DNA of 24,184 nucleotides from Phoronis australis. Lineage: Eukaryota > Phoronida > Phoronidae. Positions 7,739-21,000 of this stretch are shown here, piece after piece. The position numbers were made by a program, and so were the translations under genes. The DNA is taken from positions 126,001 to 150,184 of the forward strand of contig NMRA01000729.1 in assembly GCA_002633005.1 (NCBI GenBank), given 5' to 3'. The stretch's first letter is position 1. The number at the start of each line of letters is the position of its first letter. Below the pieces are notes generated by a model, which was not told the DNA's origin, did no database searches, and saw only the letters and a list, made by a program, of their open reading frames with translations.

Positions 7739-10700
7739 CTGAAAAAATATGTAATCCTTTTAATAAACATGTAGAGAGAGAGCACAAAGGGCTGACCAGA
7801 GACAGGCCTCTCAGTCTTTTCACCTCGCGAGCTTAACGAATCTGCTCGTCCGCGAATCGTTTCCGCTTCCCACACTACACATTCACAACTCAAAAAATAT
7901 ACTGATCACGACATGGGAAAACACGGCGTGCGAGTGCCGCAGACCGTCCAAAGTATTGTTAAATATATGGGCTTTACAATTTGTTAAGCCTATACTTCCT
8001 TCAAAATTCAAAAGCTCACCAAGTTAACAATGAACTGCCAACGGGAAGATCTGGTCTTCTTCACAGTCTGGAACACGTCCACGCCCTTTTCAACTTTGAT
8101 CTTCTCAAATAAGTTGGCGAGGGCACACAGATATCCGCTACGTGCACAACCGTCCCTTCAAAGAAGCGATGAAAATCAGTTTGGTGAAAGTCAGGGGCAA
8201 TTTCCGCAGTCGCGGGACACAAACGAGTGATCACGAGTTTCGTTTGCAACGCATGGCGGTATCATGCGATGAATTGCGTGGTCTCACTTTTCACGCAATA
8301 CACGAGTCCACGATTTCAAATCAAGCATGCATAGCGCGAGCACACTGATATGGGAAGAAACAACATGTAGGTAGAGTAAACATATTTTACATTGTGCTCT
8401 GTGTAGACCCGGCAAGAAAATGCAGATTTCTCTTAAATAGTCAATAAAAACCCCGTTTGATAAAAAATTGTACCCACCAGCACGTGAATAATGCGGGTTT
8501 GCTTGGACACGGAGACTTACAGATTATTTATGAAATTGTTTTGTTTCTGAACCTCGGTATCACTGGACTGCTGATACTGGACAAATTGGTGACATTCATA
8601 ATTAAAAATTGTAATAATATGATGATTTCAATTTAAAACGTTTAAAATCATTCACTTTCTTCGTATCAAGAGCTAACTAAGACCACCAATACAAATCTCG
8701 GGGTGGACATCATGAAAACGTGGGCTTCCTTTCAAATATCCGGATTTTTACCCACATAATTGGCATCTTACAAGACAAACCAAGGCGGAGCATAAGAGGT
8801 GAGCGAAAAGACAGTTTCTAGCCATCCTGAATATGTCCGGAATGGTATTATTACGACCTTTGACAATAGAAATCTTTCAAAAATGCTTGGTTTTAAGATG
8901 CCTCATTTCTTTCCCGTCCACCTATATAGAAAACTTACGAGAATTCGTTTGTTTGGTATGCTTAATTAAATATTCAAAATGGTGGACGAAATCGTGGATT
9001 CGTGTATAAACTGGCTTTACGGAACGCAGACCGATGTCTAGGTTCTAGATTCATGTTCGAAACTTCTGCAATCACGTGCATGACAGACTTCAAATCTCTA
9101 ACTTCACTCGAAGGTGTCACACAATTGGTCAAGGTTAGTGTCCAGTACCAAGTAAAAAGTTTATACCACCGGCCGTGAAACAAATGTCGATGGACACATT
9201 AACCTTTTTGGTCAGTGTTTTACTTGTAATGAATGCAGTAAATCCGATTTATCGTATCAAAATTACTCACCAACAGTGCACTACGACAGCGTGCTCTCCA
9301 GTTTGGTGTCGAGACGATTCCACAATCTCAAGAAGTTCAATAAGTGCACTTTGTACACCAGCTGGTGGTACAACCAGTTTGTTAGGCCAACCTTTCACTT
9401 CAAAATGTTTGATTGTTCGACCTCTGTCGTTTGGCTGAAAGCAAAAAGTTATTTGAGATTGACCTTTAGCGAGAAGGGACGCATTTTTTCTACTCTCCCC
9501 TTGACGACATGGTGTTTACATGTACGTTTAGCTGCACAGCGGAAATCCACAAAAAGTTCTGTAAGACTTTATCTTTCTTTACGTGACGAAATGGCCATGT
9601 TGCCCCATTTTTTGTTTAGTTAGGAACCCGAAAACGGTCAACTTTAGTTTGCATAAATCACTTATTTTTTATACTTATTCCTCTCATTGTCCGTAATTTT
9701 GCAACTATGATGGTCTGTGGAAAAGCTTGGTTTAAGTTTTCATTTCATTGTGCACCGACGTACACTATTTTACCGTATTCTTATATAGCCTATTCTGTAC
9801 TGTGTGCGATTTTGAAATCATTGACAGAAAAAACAAGTGAACAAACAAGCTTATGGATACTGTATAGCCTTCAGAAAGTATAAGTAGATTCAGGGGACAG
9901 AAAGTCTCATCTTTAAAAACGAATCTGTCCTTGTTTTGTCTTGGGTCCCCTTGGCTAATTTTCTTGGGTTATGCTATTGGCAAAAAGTATTCGCGGAAGT
10001 CCTACATATGGTTTAGAGAGATAATGGTTTACGTAGTACATACAAATAGAACAGTCAGAATCCACAACGTGTATGTAATAAAGTTGGACTTTCACAAAAA
10101 AACATCATCTCATCATGAAAACGCAACAAAAACAAAATAGCAGCTACAAATCCATGTTTAAAGTAAATGCCAGTCCAGTCCCCATGCTGTGACCTTTGTA
10201 CTCTTCTTTTTAAGATAAGTACAGGAGTACGTTATGATTCACGTGGATAACTGTCTAATCCCAGCTTTTTATGGCAGCAGCAATAAAATTACAGGTGAAT
10301 AAATTTAATGTCCAGTTTTACTCCATACCTTGATTTCGTTTTGCTTTTTTAGTTGCACAAGTCAATCATTTGTAAACCTCAATACACTAGAACATCGAAA
10401 AATATGCACTTATCCCAGGTTTGTTTCAGAGAAGTACGATTAATGCCAAACACAATTTTGATTTGCAGTTTGCAAAATAGACCCCAGGACGAGAAAACTC
10501 TGACGACCAATATCGCAGCTGCAACGAATGTGAGACTAAAAACACAAGCGTGATAAGAGTACATAATGACATTCTGCCACTCAACATTCACGATTCCTGT
10601 TAGGCACGGAGAATTTAGGGAAATTTATGGCCCCTTCAATACAGTCTTCTGATCATTCCAGAAGTGCACACATTTCCCACAATTCCTCAGAATGTGTATG

Positions 10701-12024
10701 CAAACGATCAATGCTGACGTCTAAACCAGAGAAGACACGCGTCGTGGGAGTAGTGGCATACCTTTTTCATAGTGTCAGTCAAAGTGAGAGTTCTCTGCTT
10801 AATGACGTCACAATGGTGACTTCTGGAACCAATGAATTTAATCTCATAACGCTCGAAAAGCATCGTTCCTTCATCTGGCCAGTATTGAGGAGATTTCTGA
10901 AATAATGGAATATGACAAACTAAACTTAGACAGGGGATCTCTTCGTAGGGACTAACTACAGGAATGGTTTTGTTTCCAGTTATGCCTTGGTTACATAAAG
11001 CTTACAATGTCTATTAAACGAGGTTGCCGCAGAAAAATGATCATGTTGGATGACCGTCGGGCGATGATCGGTAGCGCCAATGAAAAGTCGTTATCAACAA
11101 AAGCCCAATCACTTCTGCTAATCCCATAATTAACCTATCGCAAGCTCCGCCCCTTGCGAAATGTCGACACACAAACAATAAATTTTACCTGCCTCCCGTT
11201 CAGTAACGCTAGGACCTCGCTAAAAGGCAAGACTTCGCGAGATTACGTGAGATACTGCCGTGCATTCTGAATGAGAGCATGTGACTTTGACTAGTTTTTA
11301 GCTAGGTCCTAGCGTAGGTCCTAGCGTCTACTGAACGCACGCCAGGCAACGTGTGTTGTTTGTCGGGTAAAATAGCGGCTTGGAAACGAAGGTGTGTCAA
11401 GAATGCTGCGTTCTCATTGGTCGGTTAAGCCGTTGCTCAAAATCCTGGCGATAGATCAATTGTCCGCTCGTGCTAGGACTCGGACGTCGACCGATATGTG
11501 AGCAGGCATAAGGAGGCTTACAAAAGACGTTTTTGTAACATTTTGTTCTTTGGAAAAAGAAAATATTAGAAATTGATAACTTAATCAACAACTTTAACAT
11601 AACATCAAACACCATGCTCTTTACATAAGGCGTGTTAACTCAGCAATCAGCAACGAATCTCACATCGTCTTTTCCATTGGTATCGTTCAACATGACGATC
11701 ACGTGACATTCGTGATCGTGAACCATCCTCCAGAAATCACCAACGGTGTTGGGTAACGGGCTTTGTGTTACGATGAAGGCATCGCGTTGATTATATCCCT
11801 GAAACAATACCAAACGGAAATAACGTAAAACCGCTTCTATATGCGAACGTTAAAGTTTTCTAATATTCGGGTATCACCATTTAGTTTGGTGAAAAATCCC
11901 GCACTATTACCTACTCGAACCATTTAAAGCTGTCATAAACCGGCGTTGTGTGCAAGAAGCAAACCTTTGATTTACTCCCCTTATATCTATCTGATACCAA
12001 CTCGTCTCAACGTGTTCCTTAATC

Positions 12025-12091
<67 letters not shown>

Positions 12092-15000
12092 CGGCGCAAA
12101 CTATGATACGCCGTGAAAAAACAACTTGTGGCTACTGATCTCAAGCAACAATCAGATCTCTCCAATACCTAGATTATTGCTAAATTAATTAGTCACACTT
12201 TCACCACAGAGCGTGATCAAATGTTAGTTTTGTGATGGACAGATATGTTTATAGCCCCTTTCAATCAACGTGTGAAAACAGATGAAGTCTCCATTGTATG
12301 AATCACCTTTGAGAAACAATGGTGGTCAGTACTCATCTGTGTTGGCCCTGTTTGTGAAATTTCTAGTTTCTGGTTGCGGTATCATCTAAGACACAGTACT
12401 TTCATTGAAACAGTACTTACATCGACAAATACAGCATTAATATAATCGTTTCCGCCTTTTTCTGCCGCGGTCACCAAATACGGTCTTGACCTTCCCACTG
12501 AAATGATATTCAACATTTATACGTGAGAATTTGTATCCCAAGTAAGAACGAAAGCATCGATTCAACACAAACGAGGCCGGTGAATTTGTCAAGTTGTTGA
12601 TTAGTTTAGTACAATGCCTGTTTTGGATATCCAACATCAAAGTACTCACGCGGAAGAATGTTTTGGTCTCTGTTCTTGAAAATGTTTTCTTTTAACCGTC
12701 CTGCGGCGTATTCTTCATCGTCACCGGCATGACACAAGCGGTTCACTGTCTACAATGCAAGTGAATCAGTTCCAGCCGTGTTACTCTTAACTTCAAACCG
12801 TCAGTAAGCAGGGCAAACTAATCTTCTGGATTCATATACAGAAATTGACAAAGGCTATGTGTATTTAAAGTCATAAGCCTGCAAAATATAAAGCGCTAAG
12901 TAAATTGCTAGGCCGGAAAGTATAGGTATGCTGTCCGTTTTGAACTAAGCAACTAAGCAAATGTTTCTTAAAAACACAGGTGTCTGACTTTTTTCCAGGC
13001 ATCCATACGTTTAAGTATGGATACCTGGAAAAAAGCCCTTGCTCCCCTGATTAACAAAATCAAGACCGATTTCTTTCAAAATGAATATGGGTGCCTCCGG
13101 GGCGTTTGTGCATCTGAATAAGGCAATGGCCCACCGATACTCACCCTGAATTCTTTTTGGAGAATACTATCGGTGAACGTGAGATCCTTAAGAGGAGACA
13201 CAAACTTAGCTGTTGGAATGAAGGTGTCGCCACTGTGCAATTTCTCCACCATGGCGGTGTAGATGAACTTGTACTGACCCTAATAAGAAAATGTTAGTTA
13301 AACTTAGTGGTCGCACCGCTACTAGGCCCAATGTATTTACCATTGTAGGATTGGTTAGTGACCAAAATTGTTACATCTCTTCAACATAACGATATTTTTA
13401 AAGTCGCTCGTTTGTTCTACAAATATTCAGGGTCGTCTAAAAATAATTAGGAAGTGTTTGTTCAATGAACATCAGCTTTTGTCTTCCAACACTAGCACTG
13501 CTCAGTTTTGTTGCTTCAAGTTGATAGGACTTCAATAGACTAGCTGAAGGGAAACTCGAAAAGAACAATTACTTGACCAAAATGGGGACAATATATAACA
13601 AAAATACAATACTAAGGTCCTTTTACAGATAAAAAAGAACAATTTAAAGTGTGTGCAATCCAGACTAGCAATTTGTTGGATGTCCACTCATTCTTCTAAA
13701 TAATGACTAGTCATCTGTGTCGGCTACTTGAGTTCCCGCCATTCATTGCACGTGCGATGTTTTCCTTTAATCCAAAAGATCAGTTGCTTTGGTTGATTAG
13801 GCAGTGTGACCTGATATGACAGGTGCCCACTTTCTTTACTCGAGGTCGTGGATTCCAGTCAAACGCGGCCACACTGCTAAACGCTTGACTCAAAGTTTTT
13901 AGCTCGTCGGCTCAGATTTAACTATATATTAATAAAGTACAAAAATGGTTCCAGGTGATCAGTGCAATGGGCCCACATGTGCGGCCTGAGCACGTTTGGT
14001 ACAAAGTGTATGGAATTCCAAGTCTGTCAGTAGATAACGTGAGTGGGTTTTACACGTCATCGCTTTCGCGTAGACTCGTTTACCTGTAAATCTATCTTGT
14101 AACGGGTTAATGCGTTCCAAAACCCGTTAACGCGACTGCTGAACGCATCCCAGTTAACCTTGAAAGGCGTTTGAACCCAACCCATATGATTGGCAGTCCT
14201 TCTCACACATAGACATCGCCGGGAGTTGTGAACATAAACAAGTTAGTGGAGGGGTCAAGTGGGCGATTTAAGTACGCGATAATTGAGACGTCATCTTTGG
14301 ATGAACTGCTTCCATTCATTGACTCGGCAATCGGAAGCCGCATCAATTTTGCCTAACGCGCACGCGTGAAATATGTAAACGCAAAGGTGTAAAATCCGCA
14401 CGCGTTAGTTACTGACAGACTTGGAATTCCCTAAACGTGTACAAGATCACCTGCGAATATTTCTTATGGTGATTAATTATTTTTTTCTTTTGTTGCGAAA
14501 CTAAATTATGGTACCAGAATAGGATATAGCGCAAAATATCCAAATCTAGTTCTTCCTAGCGTTAATCATTCCCAGATATAACTAAACACGTTCCAATTCA
14601 CCTTTTCTCTAATTTTTCTGCAGCAACCTCTATATTATTTAAAATCTCAAGTCTTAACATGCAGGCACTAGATATATTTCTGAAAATGGCATTGATGTGC
14701 CAATTGTGAACACTACGTTTGCACATACCAGCGTTTGGACCATATTCACTCGCTGCTGGCGCAGTTGCCTAAGTTGGCCCATAACGTCAATTGCTCCTTC
14801 TGCCTCTGCTTGATCGGACAAAATGTTCATCATGATGAAAGTGCCAGTTCGACCAACGCCGGCACTGCAAGAAGTTGACATGAAACCGTTACTACGTCTA
14901 AACTAACTTCCCTGCGAAGTCTCCTCNCCCCCCCCCCCCCTCCCATTGAGCATACTTCAACCAAACTTTACATGTTCACGGTAGCACTTATTAATAGTCT

Positions 15001-18000
15001 TTCGGCGAGTGCGAACGTGCAGGTTCACGATCACGTGTGCGTTGTGTTACCTTTTACTTTCGGCTACACACACGCCCACTTTAGTGGTGGCGCTGAAGTC
15101 AATGACCAAATCACAGACAATAATCTGTTCGATTTAGCGCTGTTAGATTACTTAAAGCTACTGGGCGTTGCCGTGTTCATATTAGATGTGGGTGATAATC
15201 TAAGAAAAACTTATAACAAAAGCACTCGAATAGAGTTTACGTCTATGAGAGAAGAGCTAGTCATTGTATCATTTTAGTTAGCTAATCACTGTGTTTTATG
15301 TACATATTAATCCAGTGATGTTTAGCGTAGAGCAAAAGAACCGTGATTCTGAATTGTTGAGCAGTTGAACAGTTTGACCCAATCATCACAGCCACAGCTA
15401 GCCGTATTCAACAAGTTGACTAAATGGGGTAAATGGTAGTCGACGGGGGACGGGACAACTTGCAGACACTTTGCAATTGGTGGGGGCAAATGCAAATATG
15501 ATGGAGTGAAAACAATCAATATCCCAGTTGTAAAAACCAAGCTGTCATTTTGTTTTCTGATACCGAGAGAGATTTTGGACAAAAATGCAGATAAAAATTG
15601 TGTTTAACTCACAACCTCTGTATTATTTATGTTTGCTTTGAATATTTGTAACGGAAGAATTCTTCTCAATTGCTTTCCTGAAATATTACAGAAATTGTTT
15701 TTTGCACAAACTTGATTGTACTTTTTCTGTTTCACCCATTACCAAATTATTACTGAGGCTTTCTTGAGAAGAATCAGAAACGCGACAAAGACCTTAGAAC
15801 AAAGGTCATTTTTAATTATAAAGGAGTAAGACATAATGCACTGAACCTACACCACCACCAGGATGGCAAACGTTTCGAGAAAAAATGCAAAAAGCACTTG
15901 AAACTCACGTTGTGCAATTAAGCGAGATCATCTGTCTGACCACAGGCGTCCGCAGCTTCTGATCTTCCTCAATACAATACATATATATAGTGTAGGGCAT
16001 CGTAAATGCTATCAGAAGAAAGAACAATTGCTCATGGTTTGTTGAACCCGTCTTTTGAAAATTTGATAAGTTTAAATTTGTGTTTGATGTGGACGGCTGA
16101 AGTGAAGCACCAGGGGAATTCCTAGTCCCGAGTGTCATATATTGTAGTATATACATATTGTATTGTATTGGAGACTATTAGAAGCTGATGACGCCTTTGC
16201 ATAGGACAGGACAAAACGCGAAAATTTAGGTCAGCATTGTGACGTAGTAAGTAAAGAATGTCGACCTCACACATCCACGTTCGCGTTTAACGTGTGGTAG
16301 AAGCTCTCAATTGCTTCGGCTTTTGTTTATGTCCGTTCACGAGTGAGGCCGTAGGAAGTCACTTAATAAAGCTTAAAACTTGCAAAGAACAGTTTTTATA
16401 ATTTATTTGTTCTCGAAAACAATTATTTGCCATTCCAGGGGAATGGAGATATTCTTCAAGTGAGGGGTTGGACGCAACAAAATTGTAGGTCAACTTTTTG
16501 CTGTACAACAGTAAGCCAAAAATGTCACCTCATGCATTGGCACTCCCGTTTGAACTCGTAACGGGACTACTTGATATGTGTCATAGACTTTTTTCTTAAC
16601 ATCGAGCCTATCTTTTATGTACTGAGCATTGAAAACGTTTCATAGCGATTTGATGAACGAGCTGCGTACTTCAGGAATTATGGATACATCAGAAGAAATT
16701 CTATCGAGTTGTATCGCATGTTGAAAATACCTGCAGTGTACCACGGTGGGTACGCCGTCATTATCTTCCCGGATGTGGTCTTTGACGGTTTGGTGGAACT
16801 TCCACAGAGCTGAAGAGCTGCTGGGAACTCCGTGGTCTGGCCAGGACGTGAAGTGGTATTGGGTCGTCTTAAGCGGCTCCGCTTTTGTATCCAGCTGTTT
16901 CCAAATTGCGAATGAAATTTGCAGAAGTTGATTTTGTTGTGAGTTCTGACTTGCCTCAAGATTGATAATTACACTATTTACATTATTTTTAAAAGATATT
17001 TTACGTCAATAACAATGTTTAAGAAGTAAGTGTTATAGATGATGAATCTTGCACTTCATTACAAATCATTTTAAAGGTAACGGCCGTGCTAAGGACATTA
17101 TGAGCTTTTACTTGTATACCTGAACTATTTCAAATTTCCTTATGGTGTAATGGTCCTCTCTTTCAATATCAACAGGGACCACCTTGATATCACCGTGTGT
17201 TATCGCCGTATTCACAGGCCAGTACTGCTCACACTTGCGCTGCAGCGATAATATGAACGGTACACCAACCATAGCAAGTACATGTGTTGTCACTCAGAAC
17301 GTCAGGTTTATCTTCGTTATACAATGGGGAGTGAAATGATGGAACACAAAACAAGTCCAACGCTAATTTTGACAACGTTTTACGTGGATTTATTACAACT
17401 TCGTTGTTTTGAGTGAAACAGAACACATCTTTACCCGAATTTCATCAGTTTGCGTCGAAACGCACCAAAGCATCGATTTATTAAAACGTTACCAATAGAC
17501 CGACTTAGGGATCCCCTCCAAACGCGACAATCAACATTTTTGGGTCGTAATTGACGATTTGTTGTTGCTTCCCTTTCAACACTTTTAATTCGCCGTAGTT
17601 GAGTCAGGTGGATAGAAATCTTGTATGAGATTGTTTTTCGGAGAAGAATGAAGTCGATTTGTGACATAACTATCCTACATGGTTTGCTTATAAATAATAA
17701 AAATTATGAATAAGGACTTTTAATATATTTCCCTTTTTTCGACTGCCTTGAGCAGAATAGTTCAACAACATCATATAATACAATGATTGAGATGTAGTGG
17801 ATCAACGATCAACAAAAGCTTTCAGGATTTCTGTCTAGGATTTCTAATGAAGTTTCCATTGTTAACACTCTATATAATCAATTGATGATTCAAAGCGGAG
17901 AAATCATCTACTGCTTACCTTGCCGTCTTCAACACACTTTGTTACCATGACGATCCTTCTCACTCCTTCTTGCCATATCATTCTCCAAAAGTCGTCCACA

Positions 18001-21000
18001 GTGTGTTTGTTGGGACCTACAATAAGCAAACGAACAGAGGTACGAATCAGAGCACCAACACTCATTTTCAATATGCTATCTCCTTTTCATTTTAATTAAA
18101 CCTTCATAAGAAGAATTTTTTCCAAGTAAACAAGTTTGTGTTCAGAGTTAACGTTTAGTTTTTTTATCTTACCATATAATTAATGGGGATACGTCATCGA
18201 AATGGCCATTCAATTTGATGCGAGTCTTCCTTCCATTGCCTAACTTGACTTGACTTGACACTTTTATGAAATCGATAGTAACAAATGCAACTACAGGCTG
18301 CAATGTGAGAACCAATCATATTTTGGGAACATTATTTGATTGTTCGGACACATTTTACTTTCTTAACCAATAAAAATGAAGGAAATGATAGTCGTCTTAG
18401 TTGAAATTTACTCAAATTAGTCAACTGGTGGAAGTCGCATATGTTGGCAGTGACAAGGTCTTTACAGACGTACTCTACTCTTCATACACAACACACATCA
18501 TGCAGTGAAAACCACAAGATTTTTCAGTTACTGTACAAGGGAGTCGGATTTCCAAGCTTAGAAGACGCTTAAACATTGGTTTAAAATTAAAATGCATAGT
18601 GTTTATTAAAAGGAAACCCTTCGTCATACCCTTACCAATTGTTGCTATGAACGCCTTCGGGCTGTTGTAAGCATCGATATAGCTGGCGTTAATGTAGTCT
18701 GAGTTGGCATCGTGTGGCAGAGTTTCAAGAACAACACGGTTCTTGTCATCTACAAATGATAGTCCAGAAATAACTGCAGTATAACAGTCACTGCTGGAGG
18801 TGAGGGTGTGTAAGTTAAAGGAAAAGTTTTCAAGTCGATCTTACTGAGCCGTCCTCTAATTCATTTCGTGGACACTACATTTCAGACAATCTGACTCGAT
18901 TGCATACTACTGCGTGGTTATTACCATCTCCCCCGAGAGGCACGTTAGGTTCCAACACCCTTTATGTCACAAAGCTGACAACGTGTTTGACGTGGGCGAT
19001 CGTTTCCTGCTGGTGTTGATTAACTGGTGCCACGTTCGTCGAATAAGCAGACTTTGTAATACGTTTTCAAGCTTGCTCCAGTACTTCAAGGTTAGAGTTT
19101 TCCATGTTACAGTGAATTATTTTTATTAGATTAAAGTGAGCAAACGGTAATAAGGCTAAAACAAAATTTAGATAAGTCTATTTTCAAAGCAGCTATCACA
19201 GTCGACGTGGAAGCAGGTAATGACGTGTGTCACTTTCAATATAGAGAGCGACATGATCTCCAAGATGCATTTCTCTCAGATCAACAAAGTTATATTCTGA
19301 AGGAAGAAACAGTACACTAACACTACTGGTATATTTATAAATTACATGTCAAAATGTTCTTGAAGCGATTCTTCTTCTTGTTCTGTTCCTTGGAGCCGGC
19401 GTCATGTGGGAAGACGTGGTCATTGGGTAGGCTCTGTAAAATAGCAACTAATATAGAACATCAGTTACAACACATGATTATCACAACAACGGTCATTTGA
19501 AGATAGCAGGAGAAAGATCCAAAATTATTTCGTTCAGGAATCAATCATCAAATTACAACATAGAGAAGTGTAGTGGTTACTACAGATGGCACGTGGAGTT
19601 CAGGTTCATTAGGGTAAATGATATCTGCGCAACATTTAACTTCTAATATAACGTAGAAAATAAATCTGAAACTAAATATGGCGATCCAGATCCTCCCAAG
19701 GATACTATTGTTTCACGAAATGTAGAATATAAATCGGTAAATAAAACAACAAGAATGGATCAACTGAAATTTAAAATTTTCGGATGCAATAACTTCCTTT
19801 GCCAACAGAAACAGAAATAAATGTGATATTTCCATTTTCTTGGGCTGTAATTCTCTCAAGTCGAAGCTGACGTCACTTTATCCCATTTTTTTCGATCGAA
19901 ACCATTTGCAGTCGTTCAAAGTCATAGTCAACGCTCGCTGAGCAAAAGACTTAAAGAGCCAACTTACATGTACACGTACATTGGTTCATTCTGTTACATT
20001 TTTACAAATGAAGTTAAGACAGTTAAATGGTTCTCTTAACGAATTAAACTGGAGTGAGGCTGGGGAGCACATTTTCTATTTGCAAGTTGATCTTGTATTT
20101 GAGGAATACAAAAAATAGCCCGAGCAATTCGACCATCATTCCTAGAGAAGTAAAACCTTACCCATTAAGGATACTTTTGTCGTTCGAACTGTTGAGAGTG
20201 ACAGATTAAAAATACGTTTGCCAAAACTGTGCAATGTATGTACTCCTTAGTTCGCAACACATAGTGAAAACAAACGAGTGGGTGAACATGCAGGTTAACG
20301 AGAGGGCCCCACTATACCTCGTATTCTCTCCCGACTGTATCGTCACCGAAGGTCCGCCCAACATACGACACTAAGTCTTCAATTTTGATAGGTTTGTTGA
20401 AATCTTCGTACACTGGCTCAGGTGGGGGTGGGTGGGAATTTTGCGGACTTGAGTTCGCAAACGCCACATTCGCGTAAGCGTTGCTGCCACTATTGTCAAC
20501 AGGCATTTCTGGAACGAGTGAGAAATATTTTTGACATTCTTTCTGTGCTTTATAATTCAAGAAAATATCTAATTGAACCAGGGAACTTTTCACAGCAGTT
20601 TTGTACGGGAAGTTGCACAAGTTACCTCGTTTTATAGAGCCACCAGTAATGCCTGCCAAGCAATATTTGTTGACATTTCAAAAAATATACGCTCAAATCC
20701 TTTTTAAAAAGCTTCAAAGTACAACAGTAAAAGATCTAACTTTGGTATGACCCAATTTTACGACAGGCATAGCAACACTTAATTGCTTACTCGAAGGCAG
20801 GGTTTTCAAGAATTACGGTTAATTTCTAGAAATAATTTTGATAAGTTCCCGAAAGCCGGGTAAATTAATCCGAACAAAATACTTCTTGGTGAAATTCTAA
20901 ACAAAGTTGTCCTCGTGAGTGCTAATCTAACATAAAGGAGAGATAAATGACGTTAAAATGTTTTCGGCACATACCGACAAGGTACCTAAACTACACGACT

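Noticed and set aside
7603-7893. 96-codon minus-strand open frame overlapping the last RPTP exon
   Set aside because: It is in a different frame from the spliced exon (AQYTSLYHM...), which continues D2 in phase; this is a shadow.
8974-9183. Minus-strand open frame with [19 protein letters not shown], first taken for a D2 WPD-loop exon
   Set aside because: The true D2 WPD/HC exon is at 9271-9434, in phase with both neighbours. This frame has no usable acceptor and lies in intron 15.
16746-16931. Plus-strand open frame opposite RPTP exon 8
   Set aside because: It is the antisense shadow of the WPD/HC exon.
20422-20637. Plus-strand open frame opposite RPTP exon 3
   Set aside because: It is an antisense shadow of the juxtamembrane exon, with no motif of its own.
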